A stretch of 64,000 nt of DNA, from NCBI RefSeq assembly GCF_963855985.1, contig NC_087106.1, positions 7,733,001 through 7,797,000 of the forward strand, read 5' to 3'. Each line of letters starts with the position of its first letter. Within the stretch, counting starts at the first letter, position 1. This document shows, in pieces, positions 55,150 through 64,000 of this stretch. Origin of the DNA: Ostrinia nubilalis. Its lineage: Eukaryota > Arthropoda > Insecta > Lepidoptera > Crambidae. The notes under the pieces were generated by a model. It was not told where the DNA came from, ran no database searches, and saw only the letters and a list, made by a program, of their open reading frames with translations. The position numbers and the translations under genes are program-made.

Positions 55150-56359
55150 ACTAAATACTTGGCTTATTTGGGGCTATAAAGAATGCAATATTGGTTCTAA
55201 AGTACGATTAATGGTTGTTTTTGTACTATTCGTTCACTTGTAATTTACACGAATAATATGAAGAATTTTTTAAGGTAAAAGTAACGAAATTATAAAAATA
55301 AAAATTGAAAGATTAGATCCAGTTGAATCAATTTATTGCACTTACAATAGAAATAAATAAAAAGTTACAAACACTAGTTAGCTGCTTACAAGTTAGAAAA
55401 TTGTAATTCATAAATTTTTACTTTAAAACTTAACTTACAAATTCATGGTATCTGTAATCAGATCTATTGGATAATTCGTTAATAGACTACAGTAATGGTT
55501 TATGTACTTCTTTATTTAACAAAAGAGTAATTATGCACTTACATTTTCGAGATATAACTTAATTTTATTTAGTAGAGCATGATGTGAATATTCCGTAGTA
55601 TAAAGAGTATCCTAAATTTTTTGACACGTATTTAATTAAAAAGTTGACAATTATTTAAACATGGAAAAGTAAAAATACTACACTGTTTTATACGTTTACG
55701 AAAAGGTATTTATTTCTAGATCTAATACTTCATAAGTTACATAATGATTTATAAAAACTGATTTAAGTTCACAAATCTAAATATTGGGTTCTAATTCAAA
55801 GATTATGTTTTATTTAAGTTCCATAAAGAATTTGATAAAGTGATGCTGGTGTAGGAAACAGACATTATCTAAGTAAAGACTATTCTCAGATATACTTGCG
55901 ATATACTTATAATTAATTGAGTTCATAAATAATATTCTGATGGAATATAACAATTAATTATTGGCTAACGGAAATATATTTTTACCTGAGCTAGCATTAG
56001 CCATAATTTTAAACGGATTAAATATAATTAAAGGCGATCGAACCGAATGGAAATTTTAGCGCGATCGTACGCGGTGTACTCGACGCCCATAGCAATGGTA
56101 TACGCGTAAACGTAATAATAAAGAAGGTAAAGATGAACTACACTGAACTTTCCAAGTTCCAAACTAAATCTTTCCACGACGATTTGAATACGCAAACGAT
56201 TTTCGTGCTAGATGTACTCAACAAATACTAGTGAGGCCGCGTAGTACAGTTAGCGTCGACCTTAATCCAATTATAACAATGACGTATTGCGAATAGGTGC
56301 AGTCAGCGTCAAGTTCGTCACGAACTTGACACTGGCTGTACCTTCATCAAACGAGTGTG
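55150..56359. other. Intergenic AT-rich DNA 3' of TOP3B
   Basis: No exon recognised. TTTATT at 55808-55813 and 55511-55516 could be - strand polyadenylation signals for TOP3B if its 3' UTR is long. A CpG-rich patch with GCGATCGTACGCGG lies near 56070-56115. Confidence 0.35.
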
Positions 56360-56562
56360 TATAGATCGATCATCCACGAAGACGCGCCCCACCAATTTTC
56401 GGTCGAGGGAAGCGCTAGGTGCAGGGAGTTTGATCCGAGCAATCCGAGCGACATTATTGTAGTGTGCGTGTGCACTCATGGATAAATTTAGCGTGTGCCG
56501 ATAACACTCAAACATTCGCGGAAGAATGGTGGGGCGCGTCTTCGTGGATGAAACGATCTATA
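56360..56562. mobile_element. MITE A, 203 bp
   Basis: Ends are inverted: left TATAGATCGATCATCCACGA with AGACGCGCCCCACCA, right TGGTGGGGCGCGTCT with TCGTGGATGAAACGATCTATA. The arms are about 35 bases. It abuts MITE B directly. Confidence 0.75.
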
Positions 56563-56724
56563 GTCCGGTCGCCGAGCACGTAGAATTTCGTCCAATGACC
56601 CCAAGCTACCCATCCTTATCGCTCGCGCGTAATTATATTGCTGTCGAGACTGTGCCCCGGCAGCCGCAGTGAGTGTGCGCTTGGGGTCATTGGACGAAAT
56701 TCTACGTGCTCGGCGGCCGGGCTT
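56563..56724. mobile_element. MITE B in the TOP3B 3' region, about 162 bp
   Basis: Left GTCCGGTCGCCGAGCACGTAG pairs with right CTACGTGCTCGGCGGCCGGGC, continuing inward as GTCCAATGACCCCAAGC/GCTTGGGGTCATTGGAC. Its nearer end lies 45 bp beyond the TOP3B stop codon, so it is probably transcribed in the 3' UTR. Relatives: 58671-58889 and 39297-39359. Confidence 0.78.
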
Positions 56725-56768
56725 TATAAGTAAACATAAAGTTAATAACAGTTGTTAGGTACCGAAGG

Positions 56769-56903
56769 CTACACGAAGTAAGCGGCGAGCTGCGCCATCT
56801 TGTCCTTGGGCTGCTTGTTGCGGTGCTTGGCAGGACGCGGCCCGCGCCCGCCGCGTCCGCGACCCGCAGGCGCGCGAGACGCGACCGCGCGGTGTTTCTC
56901 CAC
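56769..56903 (-). CDS. TOP3B: TOP3B last exon
   Basis: Stop codon at 56769-56771, acceptor TTTGTAG before GTG at 56903. The 44 residues include AGRGRGGRGPRPAKH (an RGG-like RNA-binding tail, shorter than in vertebrates) and KDKMAQLAAYFV. Confidence 0.92.
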   Translation of the reverse strand: MEKHRAVASRAPAGRGRGGRGPRPAKHRNKQPKDKMAQLAAYFV

Positions 56904-59900
56904 CTACAAATAAGTAGATGCAACTTTGAGAATAAATCAGGCGAGAATCATGAAGGCGCTCATTTACCGAGGTTATACAAGAGAGAGTACATGACCAATT
57001 TTAACATTGACACTGAAAAAAAAAACACGAAAATCACCCTGTAAAAACGCTCACTAACCGAGAGCATCCAGGAATAACTTTAACATTGGCAATGATACAC
57101 TAAAAGACAATGCCGGAAATTGGCGTCTTTTTTTTTTCGCGCGGCCGTCGACCAAACTTTGTTTTTTGATTACAAAATAGTGTAATAAACTAAACTTACT
57201 ATGACATGTATACCTCTAAACTCAGTCTGAACTGAGTTACGAGCATTAGAAGTTTGATGATTTTCATACTAGATTTGCTTTTTGCGCGCAAAGTTTTGTA
57301 AGAAATTGCAACAAAATAGTGAGATTGTATGTGTAAACAAACAATATCATCCATTAGAGGCTCCAGACATCAGTATGGAGCAGAATCAGCGCAATAAAAA
57401 ATAGCGCAATATTTTGTTGCAATTTCTTACAAAACTTGCGCACAAAAAGCAAATCTAGTATGAAAATCATCAAACTTCTAATGCTCGTAACTCAGTTCAG
57501 ACTGAGTTTAGAGGTATACATGCCATAGTAAGTTTGGTTTATTACACTATTTTGTAATCAAAAAACAAAGTTTGGTCGATGGCCGCACGAAAAAAAAAAG
57601 ACGCCACTTTCCATACAAAATCTGGCATTGCCATTTATCGTCTCTTTTATTTACTTCCTTAAATGTTACACAATCTATCTATCCTCTAACAAAAGTCAAC
57701 ATTCAGGAAGTCGTCCTTCAATAAAAACATTACTTGAAAAAATTACAAGTTCGTGAACGGATACGATTATAAGCAAAACGTGCCACGCGGAAATGCCGAC
57801 ATAATATACATTGACTATTAAAGACAATATTGCTGCTCACTGATGAGCTAAAGGTGTTCTTGCAGTGCATGTAGGTCTTAAAAACCTGGTAAGGTATCAC
57901 GCTACAAACTGCCCTATCAGTAACACTCCAAATACTAGTTTGCTGCTCACCAGAGCGCTGAAGGTAGGCTCGCAGTACAAGCAGGCAGTCATCTCAGTAA
58001 GAGCCGCAGGGAGCCTGGTTTTCTCGGCGCGGTACTCCACACACCATCTTATCGCCAACGCTATAAAGCCTAGTCACCAGAGCTAGTGAGCAGAACTCAC
58101 CGAAACATGAAACTATAATAGTAGGGGTGCGCTACGATAGACACTCCCTTTTTTGGGATGGATCGTCCCGCTGAAAATACTCCTTTATTCCTGTCGCTAT
58201 AAAGTCTAATTTTCTACTCACCAGAGCACTAAATGTGGGCTCGCAGTACAAGCAGGCAGTCATCTCAGTAAGAGCCGCAGAGAGCCTGGTTTTCTCAGCT
58301 CGGTACTCCACGCCAAACACCTTCTTATCACCAACGCTATAGAGCCTAGTTTCTACTCACCGACTACGAAACTATAGTACGAATAGTAGGACGCGCCAAG
58401 CTAAACACTCGCTTATTCCTGTCGCCATAAAGTCTGGTTTTCAACTCACCAGAGCACTGAATGTGGGCTCGCAGTACAAACAGGCAGTCATCTCAGTAAG
58501 AGCTGCAGGGAGCCTGGTTTTCTCGGCGCGGTACTCCACGGTTACCAGTTGGGCCCCACACGCCGAGCATGGCTGGTCGCAGACCGTCACGCGTGTGGCT
58601 TCTTCGAATATGTTGATTATGACGTCACACCTGGAACAAAACGTCGGATTTACTATGGGGTATCATCTATAGTCTGGTCGCCGAGCACGTAGAATTTTGT
58701 CCAATGACCCCAAGCTACCCATCCTTGTCGCTCGCGCGTAATTATATTGCTGTCACGACTGTGCGACGGGCGCCCACAGTGAGTGTGCGAGCGCAACAGC
58801 AACATAATAACGCGCGAGCGATAAGGATGGGTTTAGGGATTTAGCTTGGGGTCATTGGACAAAATTCTACGTGCTCGGAGACCGGGCTTTACCACATAAA
58901 AATAATATAGTTGTCTACCCTTCTTTTAATTTTTTTTTCTATAATAATATGTGCTCGCAGATTTTTTCTATCATGTGTGTTGTAACAACACAGTTGCTTG
59001 ATGAGTTACAACCCTGGTGACAGTCTTTATGAATCGCACTAGGGGTCAAATTTGGCTCGGTTAGATTAGACCCATGCCTCAAGGTGACACCCAAAGCATA
59101 GAATGCTATTTCTTTTCGTACAATCACGTTGATTTCAGCCTACACCTAACCAACATCAACTGATTTTACACTATGTACGAGTATGTCTCACTCAACTGAG
59201 CTTACCTCATTGTAAGACTAACCTGGGGAAGTATGCTCCCCTACATCGGTGTATGCAAACATACAACGATTTAAAAGATAGCGACATCGACATCTTTCAT
59301 GATTGCGTGCACTCATTTAAGAAGAAATGTTTAGATAAGTGGAATGTAATTTAACTATTAATCTAATTTAAACATAATATTTTAGTATTGTACTTACGGT
59401 CGTCAAGTTTTTATTTTGTATGTAAGCTGTATTTACCTATAAAGACACATCTTTTGGTCTTGTCATCATTGCATGCATTACTTGTTTATGTAAAGATGTG
59501 TTGTTGGTAGATCTTTGTCAATAAATAATAATAATAATAAACTGAGATTCAAATCCAGGATCCATGGAGCCTTACCGGTTGCAGGCCAGCTTCCACTTGG
59601 GCGCCGAAGGGTCCAGAACCAAAACGCCATTATCGCATTCGACGCAGCCCGACACGCCGGTGGAGTTCACGCCGTAGGGACACGTGGGGTGCGTGCACGA
59701 GTTGCAACCGAAGCCTTTCTTCATATCCCTGGAAGACAAAACAGAACCATCATCATCATCAACTTATAGGACAGTAATTTATCATCCTAAACTACATCCA
59801 TAAAGTTAATATTCCTTCGGAATAGAGCAACTACCACGAGCTGTCAAACGAATTCTATTTTGGATGACACTGGATATCACTTGTGTGTCAGTGTCAGGAT

Positions 59901-62839
59901 TATTTCACTGTTACAACAAATAAATCACGGAACTGTCACGACGTTTCTGAAGCACTATTTCTCATAAACATCCACGATCTCACTCACGTAAAATCTGAAA
60001 ATATCACAGTTTATAATTTCAGCGTGCCAATAAGTGCTAACGAAGTAACGCTAACGAAACTTTATTATTATTATTTTATTATTTATTTCGATAGATACCA
60101 TGTAATAAGTTATAGGCGCTGGAAAGACTATTTACTACCCTCAAAAACACTCACCTGAACGGCGGATGGTTATAGCAATACGGGCATAGAGGGAAGCTCT
60201 TCCCCTTGTTCCCTGAAGACCAGGACAGCAGTTCGAAGTCATCCAGCGGACACTTCAGCTCGCGGTATATACGGACCGTGCCGTTCTGAGGCAGTCCGTA
60301 TGTGTCGTCGCAGTGGGAACAGTGCAGGCGCGCCGGTTTGGCCTACAAGTAATAGGGCAAATTAATACTAGTAAGGGGCCACCTAATTGGGTAACTCAGC
60401 ATTTGGTCCATCGCTTTCAGTTTGACATACACTGTAAAATAGACATCTGGCGGCACAGATCACAGAAACTAAAGGTAGATGTGACAAGGGGGCGGGGCCG
60501 GCGTCGCAGGAATATGCCCAAAAACGGAACACATTGCTCGTAAAAGCAATGATGACAGCAGCGACGTCATAATGTAAACAGCTTGCGTAGTACTAAAGAT
60601 TATTCGAAGATTGAGTACTGATACCGCAGTGGATAATGAGCACATAATATTTTGATTTCTTTTTGTGTGTGAATTTCTATACGACACTGAGTTTCGAATT
60701 CGGCATTAGTTGGCATCTCTATATCTTTATGTCTGGCGGGTTAGGAAAAACGTTTACGAAGTTTCAAATGGTGCTATCACTTTCACGCAAAGCGAGATGC
60801 CAGTATGAGCGACGGTGATATAGATTGTCGTATTGAAAGCGATCGTGACAAATATTGAGTTATGCAATTAGGACCCAGGACTATTTCAGACAGCGTTATG
60901 TTGAAATATTAGGTAAAAAGACTTTAATGCTTGATTTTCAAAGACATTTTGAACTGCAATTATTACAGGTTTGAAAAAAAAATACACAAATCCACAACAA
61001 AATAAGCATCTTATGGAAAAAGTACATTAGATGTAAATTACTACTATCTAACCATCCATCAACTTAGATTAGTAAAGTACTAAAAATATTAGAAATCAAA
61101 AATAATTTTCCCATAATTTGGTTAGTGGTTACTGGTTAGTATTGTTAGTGTTATTATTTATAAGTTATGCTTTCCTAGACAATGAAATAAAAACTCTTAC
61201 CTTTGATATCCTTAGCAAGTGTGAAAAGTTTCAAATTTAGATTATCCTTACCCTAATTTACTAACTGATGCCATGCAATACTGTTTATTATTTCGTTCAT
61301 TTACACTCACTGGGAGAATATTACGGAAAATGAGGTAATTATTGTTAATTCGAGCCCGTCACTTGCGGTGACAACGTTCAATCTCAGATCATATTTAACG
61401 TGCCCTCGGGATCAAAACTTTATAATAATTTAAACAAGCTATTCTTCATCCTTATACTCTACTTAACTTTTTTTTATGCAAAACAAGGCAGGTATTTGAC
61501 CACAATCGCACCTGATGTTAAGTGGGATGCAGTATAGGATGGTACATATCTGCCCTGTAAGTGCCTATTCACTCTCGCCTTGAAAAGGCCCGGATTATAG
61601 TTTTCGGGAAAGACAGCAGCAGGCAACGAATACTTCCTTTATTTATCATGGCAAAATATATCCTTTCATACTCATTCAATGTTTTCGATGTGCAGGCACA
61701 ATTATCAAACGGTCATCACGTATAAGGACGTAACAAACACTCAGTCACACTATTATATTGTTAGTAATATTAGTAAGGGTTAGTATAAAGTAGCAGCTAC
61801 TTAATACCTGGATGTAGCGCATGTATCGCCTGCACTTGCCGCAGCGAGACAGCGCTTTTCCGCTTGCTTTCAGCGATGAGAAGCTGACTTCGAACAGCTG
61901 GTCCATGGCTTCAATAGACCGTACGAAGTACTGGAACTTGCGACGGAATATTTCCGTGGTGTGAGCTAACACGGCGTGGAAGTCCGCTTGGCCCACAGCT
62001 ATGAGGTTTAGCTGCTCTTCGACGGCTGACCGCATTGTTGGGAGGACTAATTCTGGGTCGATCTGGGGAAATATGAAGCAGTTTTTGAGGTATGTTACGA
62101 TGTAAATGTTGCTTCTTTGCTGCTCTGGCCTTCTCACCACATTATTGTCTCAAAACAGTGGTAGAATTAAAAGTTTAACAGGACCAGCTTTCGCGGAGGT
62201 GTGATAGGTAGCGGTCACCAGAGATGTTAGAATAGAATAGAATTACTTTATCCAGCATGTAACATTTAGGAGCATACATATTTCATTTTATTGTGGCATG
62301 CTGAAAAAGCGGGCTCTCAGCAAAAATCGTAACATGACACTAGTCGTCAAGTCACGTAGCTGATTTTCAGCGGGTTGAACTATCGGTAGTGATATCATTG
62401 ATGATTCAGAATATCATCAGTAGTTGACCTCTAAAAGTTAGAACATCGAAAGGACTGTAGACAGTATCGATACCATCGAGTTAACTCGCTAAGAAAATAG
62501 TATCGATAACGTAACGACTGTCGGCTTTGCGCTTCTACCTTCGGCCTGATCATCATTTTTCATTAGATAAAGTTATAGTTCAACAAATCCAAAAATAAAT
62601 CTCGAAATTATTAAGTTATAAAGCTTTAAATGCTTTTCAAAACTCCAATTCCAAAAAACATACCTAACTCTTTTTTTACTAACCTTCTGGTAGCCATGCA
62701 CCAAGACAATTCCAAGATTGGTGGGCACGAGTCGTCGGCCGCTGCCCACGATGACGTAGTTCCTCTGGCAGATGTTGTTGATGTGAACGGGGATTGACGC
62801 GTCGGTGCCTATGCCGTGTTTCTCCATCAGCGTGATGAC
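56769..62839 (-). CDS. TOP3B: DNA topoisomerase 3-beta, C-terminal 355 residues (partial gene, 5' end beyond window)
   Basis: Type IA topoisomerase that passes single strands of DNA, and in animals RNA, and works with TDRD3/FMRP-type partners. Six exons on the - strand: 62684-62839, 61808-62062, 60155-60342, 59576-59728, 58450-58630, 56769-56903; all splice phases agree (1068 bp with stop). In order: EKHGIGTDASIPVHI core motif, NLGIVLVHGY, a helical VRSIEAMDQLFEVSF region, then paired CxxC motifs (SRCGKC/LHCSHC, CPLCPYC-like, GCNSC/GCVEC, VCDQPCSAC/ACLYC), a short GRGRGGRG tract and PKDKMAQLAAYFV, the characteristic TOP3B ending. The toprim domain and catalytic Tyr are encoded to the right of 64000. 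TOP3A is excluded by the C-terminus. Confidence 0.95.
57106..57632. mobile_element. Foldback element in the last TOP3B intron, about 527 bp
   Basis: Arms of about 210-225 bases pair: ATTGGCGTC, CAAACTTTGTTTTTTGATTAC, CAGTCTGAACTGAG and AAGAAATTGCAACAAAATA on the left recur inverted on the right, which ends CTGGCATTGCC. It lies between the last two exons and adds a strong hairpin to the pre-mRNA. Confidence 0.78.
57838..57880 (-). pseudogene. Possible degenerate fourth TOP3B exon fragment
   Basis: CTCACTGATGAGCTAAAGGT and TTGCAGTGCATGTAGGTC align loosely with the start of the exon copies (CTCACCAGAGCGCTGAAGG, GCAGTACAAGCAGGCAG). Similarity is weak and may be coincidence. Confidence 0.25.
57951..58040 (-). 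pseudogene. TOP3B exon copy A (3' half)
   Basis: On the - strand it encodes the VEYRAEKTRL, LTEMTACLY and CEP-FSAL end of the 58450-58630 exon and keeps the CTG|GTGAG donor. Its 5' half with the first CxxC pair and the acceptor are missing, replaced by a segment shared with copy B. It lies 271 bp from copy B. Confidence 0.75.
58222..58312 (-). pseudogene. TOP3B exon copy B (3' half)
   Basis: Same part of the exon as copy A, with VEYRAEKTRL, SAALTEMTACLYCEPTFSAL and an intact donor. It is 228 bp from the functional exon end. No acceptor is evident, and it joins GATAAGAAGGTGTTTGGC upstream. It is probably skipped. Confidence 0.78.
58450..58630 (-). CDS. TOP3B: TOP3B penultimate exon
   Basis: Acceptor TTTTGTTCCAG and donor CTG|GTGAGT. 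It encodes CDVIINIFEEATRV, VCDQPCSACGAQ and ACLYCEP. The Cys pairs are those of the last TOP3B zinc-binding module. Its 3' half is the source of copies A and B downstream. Confidence 0.92.
58671..58889. mobile_element. MITE B, second copy, about 219 bp
   Basis: AGTCTGGTCGCCGAGCACGTAG and CTACGTGCTCGGAGACCGGGC are inverted ends; the inner arms share GTCCAATGACCCC and CGCTCGCGCG. It begins 39 bp upstream of the TOP3B acceptor, where a branch point would be expected. Confidence 0.78.
59133..59541 (+). pseudogene. Non-LTR retrotransposon 3' end in TOP3B intron
   Basis: An open frame to a TAA at 59352-59354 encodes LPHCKTNLGKYAPLHRC and YNDLKDSDIDIF, a pattern (KTN-G-xAP-R...YNxL) typical of Jockey/R1-like polyprotein C-termini, followed by 3' UTR and an (AAT)n tail to 59541. 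The 5' end is truncated. The clade is not certain. Confidence 0.55.
59576..59728 (-). CDS. TOP3B: TOP3B exon with GCNSC/GCVEC zinc module
   Basis: Acceptor CTTCCAG, donor CG|GTAAGG. It encodes DMKKGFGCNSCTHPTC, GCVECDNGVLVLDPS and KWKLACN. This is the third zinc module; the phase joins neighbours as R-D and R-C. Confidence 0.92.
60155..60342 (-). CDS. TOP3B: TOP3B exon with LHCSHC/CPLCPYC-type zinc module
   Basis: Acceptor CTTGTAG, donor AG|GTGAGT. It encodes PARLHCSHCDDTYGLPQNGT, LKCPLDDFELLSWSSG, GKSFPLCPYCYNHPPF. All are strongly conserved in TOP3B. Confidence 0.93.
61471..61637 (+). mobile_element. Dispersed LINE-derived repeat in TOP3B intron
   Basis: Blocks ATGCAAAACAAGGCAGGTAT, CGCACCTGATGTTAAGTGGG, TGCCTATTCACTCTCGCC and GGAAAGACAGCAGCAGGCA are those of a common lepidopteran retroelement 3' region. 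Noncoding. Confidence 0.55.
61808..62062 (-). CDS. TOP3B: TOP3B exon (gate-domain end, first zinc Cys pair)
   Basis: Acceptor TTCCCCAG, donor CAG|GTATTA. 85 residues from IDPELVLPTMRSAVEEQLN to GKALSRCGKCRRYMRYIQ. The FRRKFQYFVRSIEAMDQLF helix is a TOP3B core landmark. Confidence 0.93.
62465..62508. promoter_or_regulatory. Two TATCGATA palindromes (DRE-like)
   Basis: Perfect TATCGATA sites at 62465-62472 and 62501-62508 in TOP3B intron. TATCGATA is the DREF element and CGATA clusters bind BEAF-32 in Drosophila. Function in this insect is only inferred. Confidence 0.2.
62684..62839 (-). CDS. TOP3B: TOP3B exon (core GIGTDAS motif), first exon within the window
   Basis: Acceptor GATCTCAG before 62839, donor AAG|GTTAGT. 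It encodes VITLMEKHGIGTDASIPVHI, RNYVIVGSGRRLVPTNLG and VLVHGYQK. The exon is preceded by intron to the right; no further TOP3B exon lies before 64000. Confidence 0.93.
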
Positions 62840-62971
62840 CTGAGATCACAAAGTCGATTTATTCACACATATTTAATAGTTTAAGTAATAAATAACATTT
62901 TCTTTTCTGTCAGTGTACTCGGCCTGGAAGCTGCTAGCGCAAAAATAATTTATCCTGTACTTTGAATCTAC

Positions 62972-63280
62972 ACTCAACATCAAATAAACCGCACCTTCCG
63001 CGACGCGAACTTTAAAGATTTCCTTCTGACACAATCATGGTACCCCAACAATATTGGTGTTATTTGAAAGCCCAATAAATATCCTTAAAGAAAAATACAT
63101 TTCATTTCTAAATAAATGATTAACATATACCATAAATGTGACTTGAAAATAGACCTCACTTTGGGCTCACCTCTGGGATCAATTAGACCAATTTTTATGG
63201 TCATAAAACCGAATAAAGATGTCACGTGTCCTCTTTAACAGATGGATAGCGATTAATCCCATCTTAACAGTTTTACGGCC
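62972..63280. mobile_element. Truncated foldback MITE, sibling of 3082-3597
   Basis: Starts ACTCAACATCAAATAAACCG and follows the right arm and centre of the first copy in reverse complement (GGATTAATCGC/GCGATTAATCC, CACGTG near the centre), stopping at TTTTACGGCC where the other arm is missing. Confidence 0.65.
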
Positions 63281-63282
63281 GA

Positions 63283-63520
63283 ATACTGAAACGCCATTTA
63301 AATATTTGACGGCTTCTCAAATAGTTAAGCAGCTCCTAAACTTACATTTCGCATACTCAAAACAATATCTGAGCAGTTCTCAATTTTTAAGCACCTCTCA
63401 AATTAAGTTGCACTCAAACGCCACATAAATGAATTTTCGCATACTGAAACGCCATTCAACGCTAAGCATTACTCAAACAACTGTCAAATCGTCTTAAGCA
63501 GCTGTTAAATTTGAGAGTGC
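63283..63520. repeat. AT-rich segment with repeated ATACTGAAACGCCATT
   Basis: CGAATACTGAAACGCCATTT near 63280 and CGCATACTGAAACGCCATTC near 63438 are direct repeats about 158 bp apart. They directly precede the Harbinger remnant and may be part of that element's noncoding end. Confidence 0.35.
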
Positions 63521-63580
63521 TTGCGCGGTATCTTAAATCCTATTCTTATACCTAAATCGACCTAAATAGTGGTAAATAAT

Positions 63581-63974
63581 GTGTGTCATCGTTATCATTT
63601 CTTTCGAGCCTCGAGGAAATACCTAGATCGCAGGAACGCAATAATGCTGAACGCTATTGAAAAATATTATTATAATGACATGCAATTCCGAGCGAGGTTC
63701 CGCATCTCTAAAGAAACGGTGTTGTGTCTGGATTCATAATTTGGAAGCTCTTTGAAACCCCGCACCAAACGCCATACAACCAGTGGACCAAATACTTATT
63801 ATAACCCTACTGTTCTACGCAACGGGAAGTTATGAACGTGTAATCCTAAATTCTTTAGAAATTTCCATCGATGTAAACAAACACTTGTGCACACAATTAC
63901 ACTATAATACTCACGTTTTCTTAATATCATACACATTATTTCACATGCTCATGAAACCAACTTTATTCTCATGA
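63581..63974 (+). pseudogene. Decayed PIF/Harbinger (HARBI1-like) transposase, N-terminal part
   Basis: Frame 1 (63581-63736) reads RKYLDRRNA, then QFRARFRISKETVLCL, the FRLSKETV motif of HARBI1-like nucleases, and hits a TAA. The +1 frame continues with a TGA at 63753, then NAIQPVDQILIITLLFYATG and SYERVI, matching the family's conserved 'NQLL-TLRFYATGS' segment. Thus at least one frameshift and two stops disable it. The DDE catalytic domain would lie further right or is lost. Confidence 0.72.
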
Positions 63975-64000
63975 TGAAACAAATATGAAATCTAACATTG

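Overview
The window looks like nuclear DNA of a moth or butterfly. The evidence is AT-rich sequence with long introns, two spliced insect-type genes, and dense short repeats of kinds common in Lepidoptera: RTE-type LINE tails, hAT, PIF/Harbinger and Spy-like DNA elements, and recurring tails containing 'acgaagtcgcggg'. I cannot name the species. No bacterial genes, CRISPR arrays or free-standing tRNA/rRNA genes were seen.

Two convergent genes are well supported. On the + strand, a homologue of the tRNA methyltransferase TRMT9B (Drosophila 'fire dancer') has six coding exons between 34578 and 45491. Together they encode about 1486 residues: a split methyltransferase core with a long low-complexity insertion before the final core segment. 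On the - strand, the last six coding exons (62839 down to 56769) of DNA topoisomerase 3-beta (TOP3B) encode the end of the topoisomerase core, the zinc-finger region, a short RGG tract and the conserved C-terminus; its 5' half lies beyond the right edge. The stop codons are 11.3 kb apart.

Layout: 1-4190, flank with repeats; 4190-4444, CpG-rich candidate promoter and untranslated first exon for TRMT9B; 4445-34554, probable first intron, mostly transposon debris with two further promoter-like islands near 17.3 and 17.86 kb; 34555-45491, TRMT9B; 45492-56359, intergenic DNA holding a 5.2-kb long-inverted-repeat element split by a Spy-like transposon; 56360-56724, two abutting MITEs; 56769-62839, TOP3B; 62972-64000, a foldback fragment and a decayed Harbinger transposase.

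The most striking observations are: (1) an exon of each gene has been tandemly multiplied to three copies, in TRMT9B as a 256-259-bp unit carrying an older RTE insertion with a visible 11-bp target duplication; (2) two nearly identical Spy-like elements (27435-31428 and 50797-54400) sit precisely between AAA and TTT without target duplication, and a related unoccupied AAATTT site exists in the same window; (3) a 1.1-kb unclassified element with inverted arrays of TCATAA/TTATGA lies inside a duplicated exon; (4) several elements are nested two or three deep.
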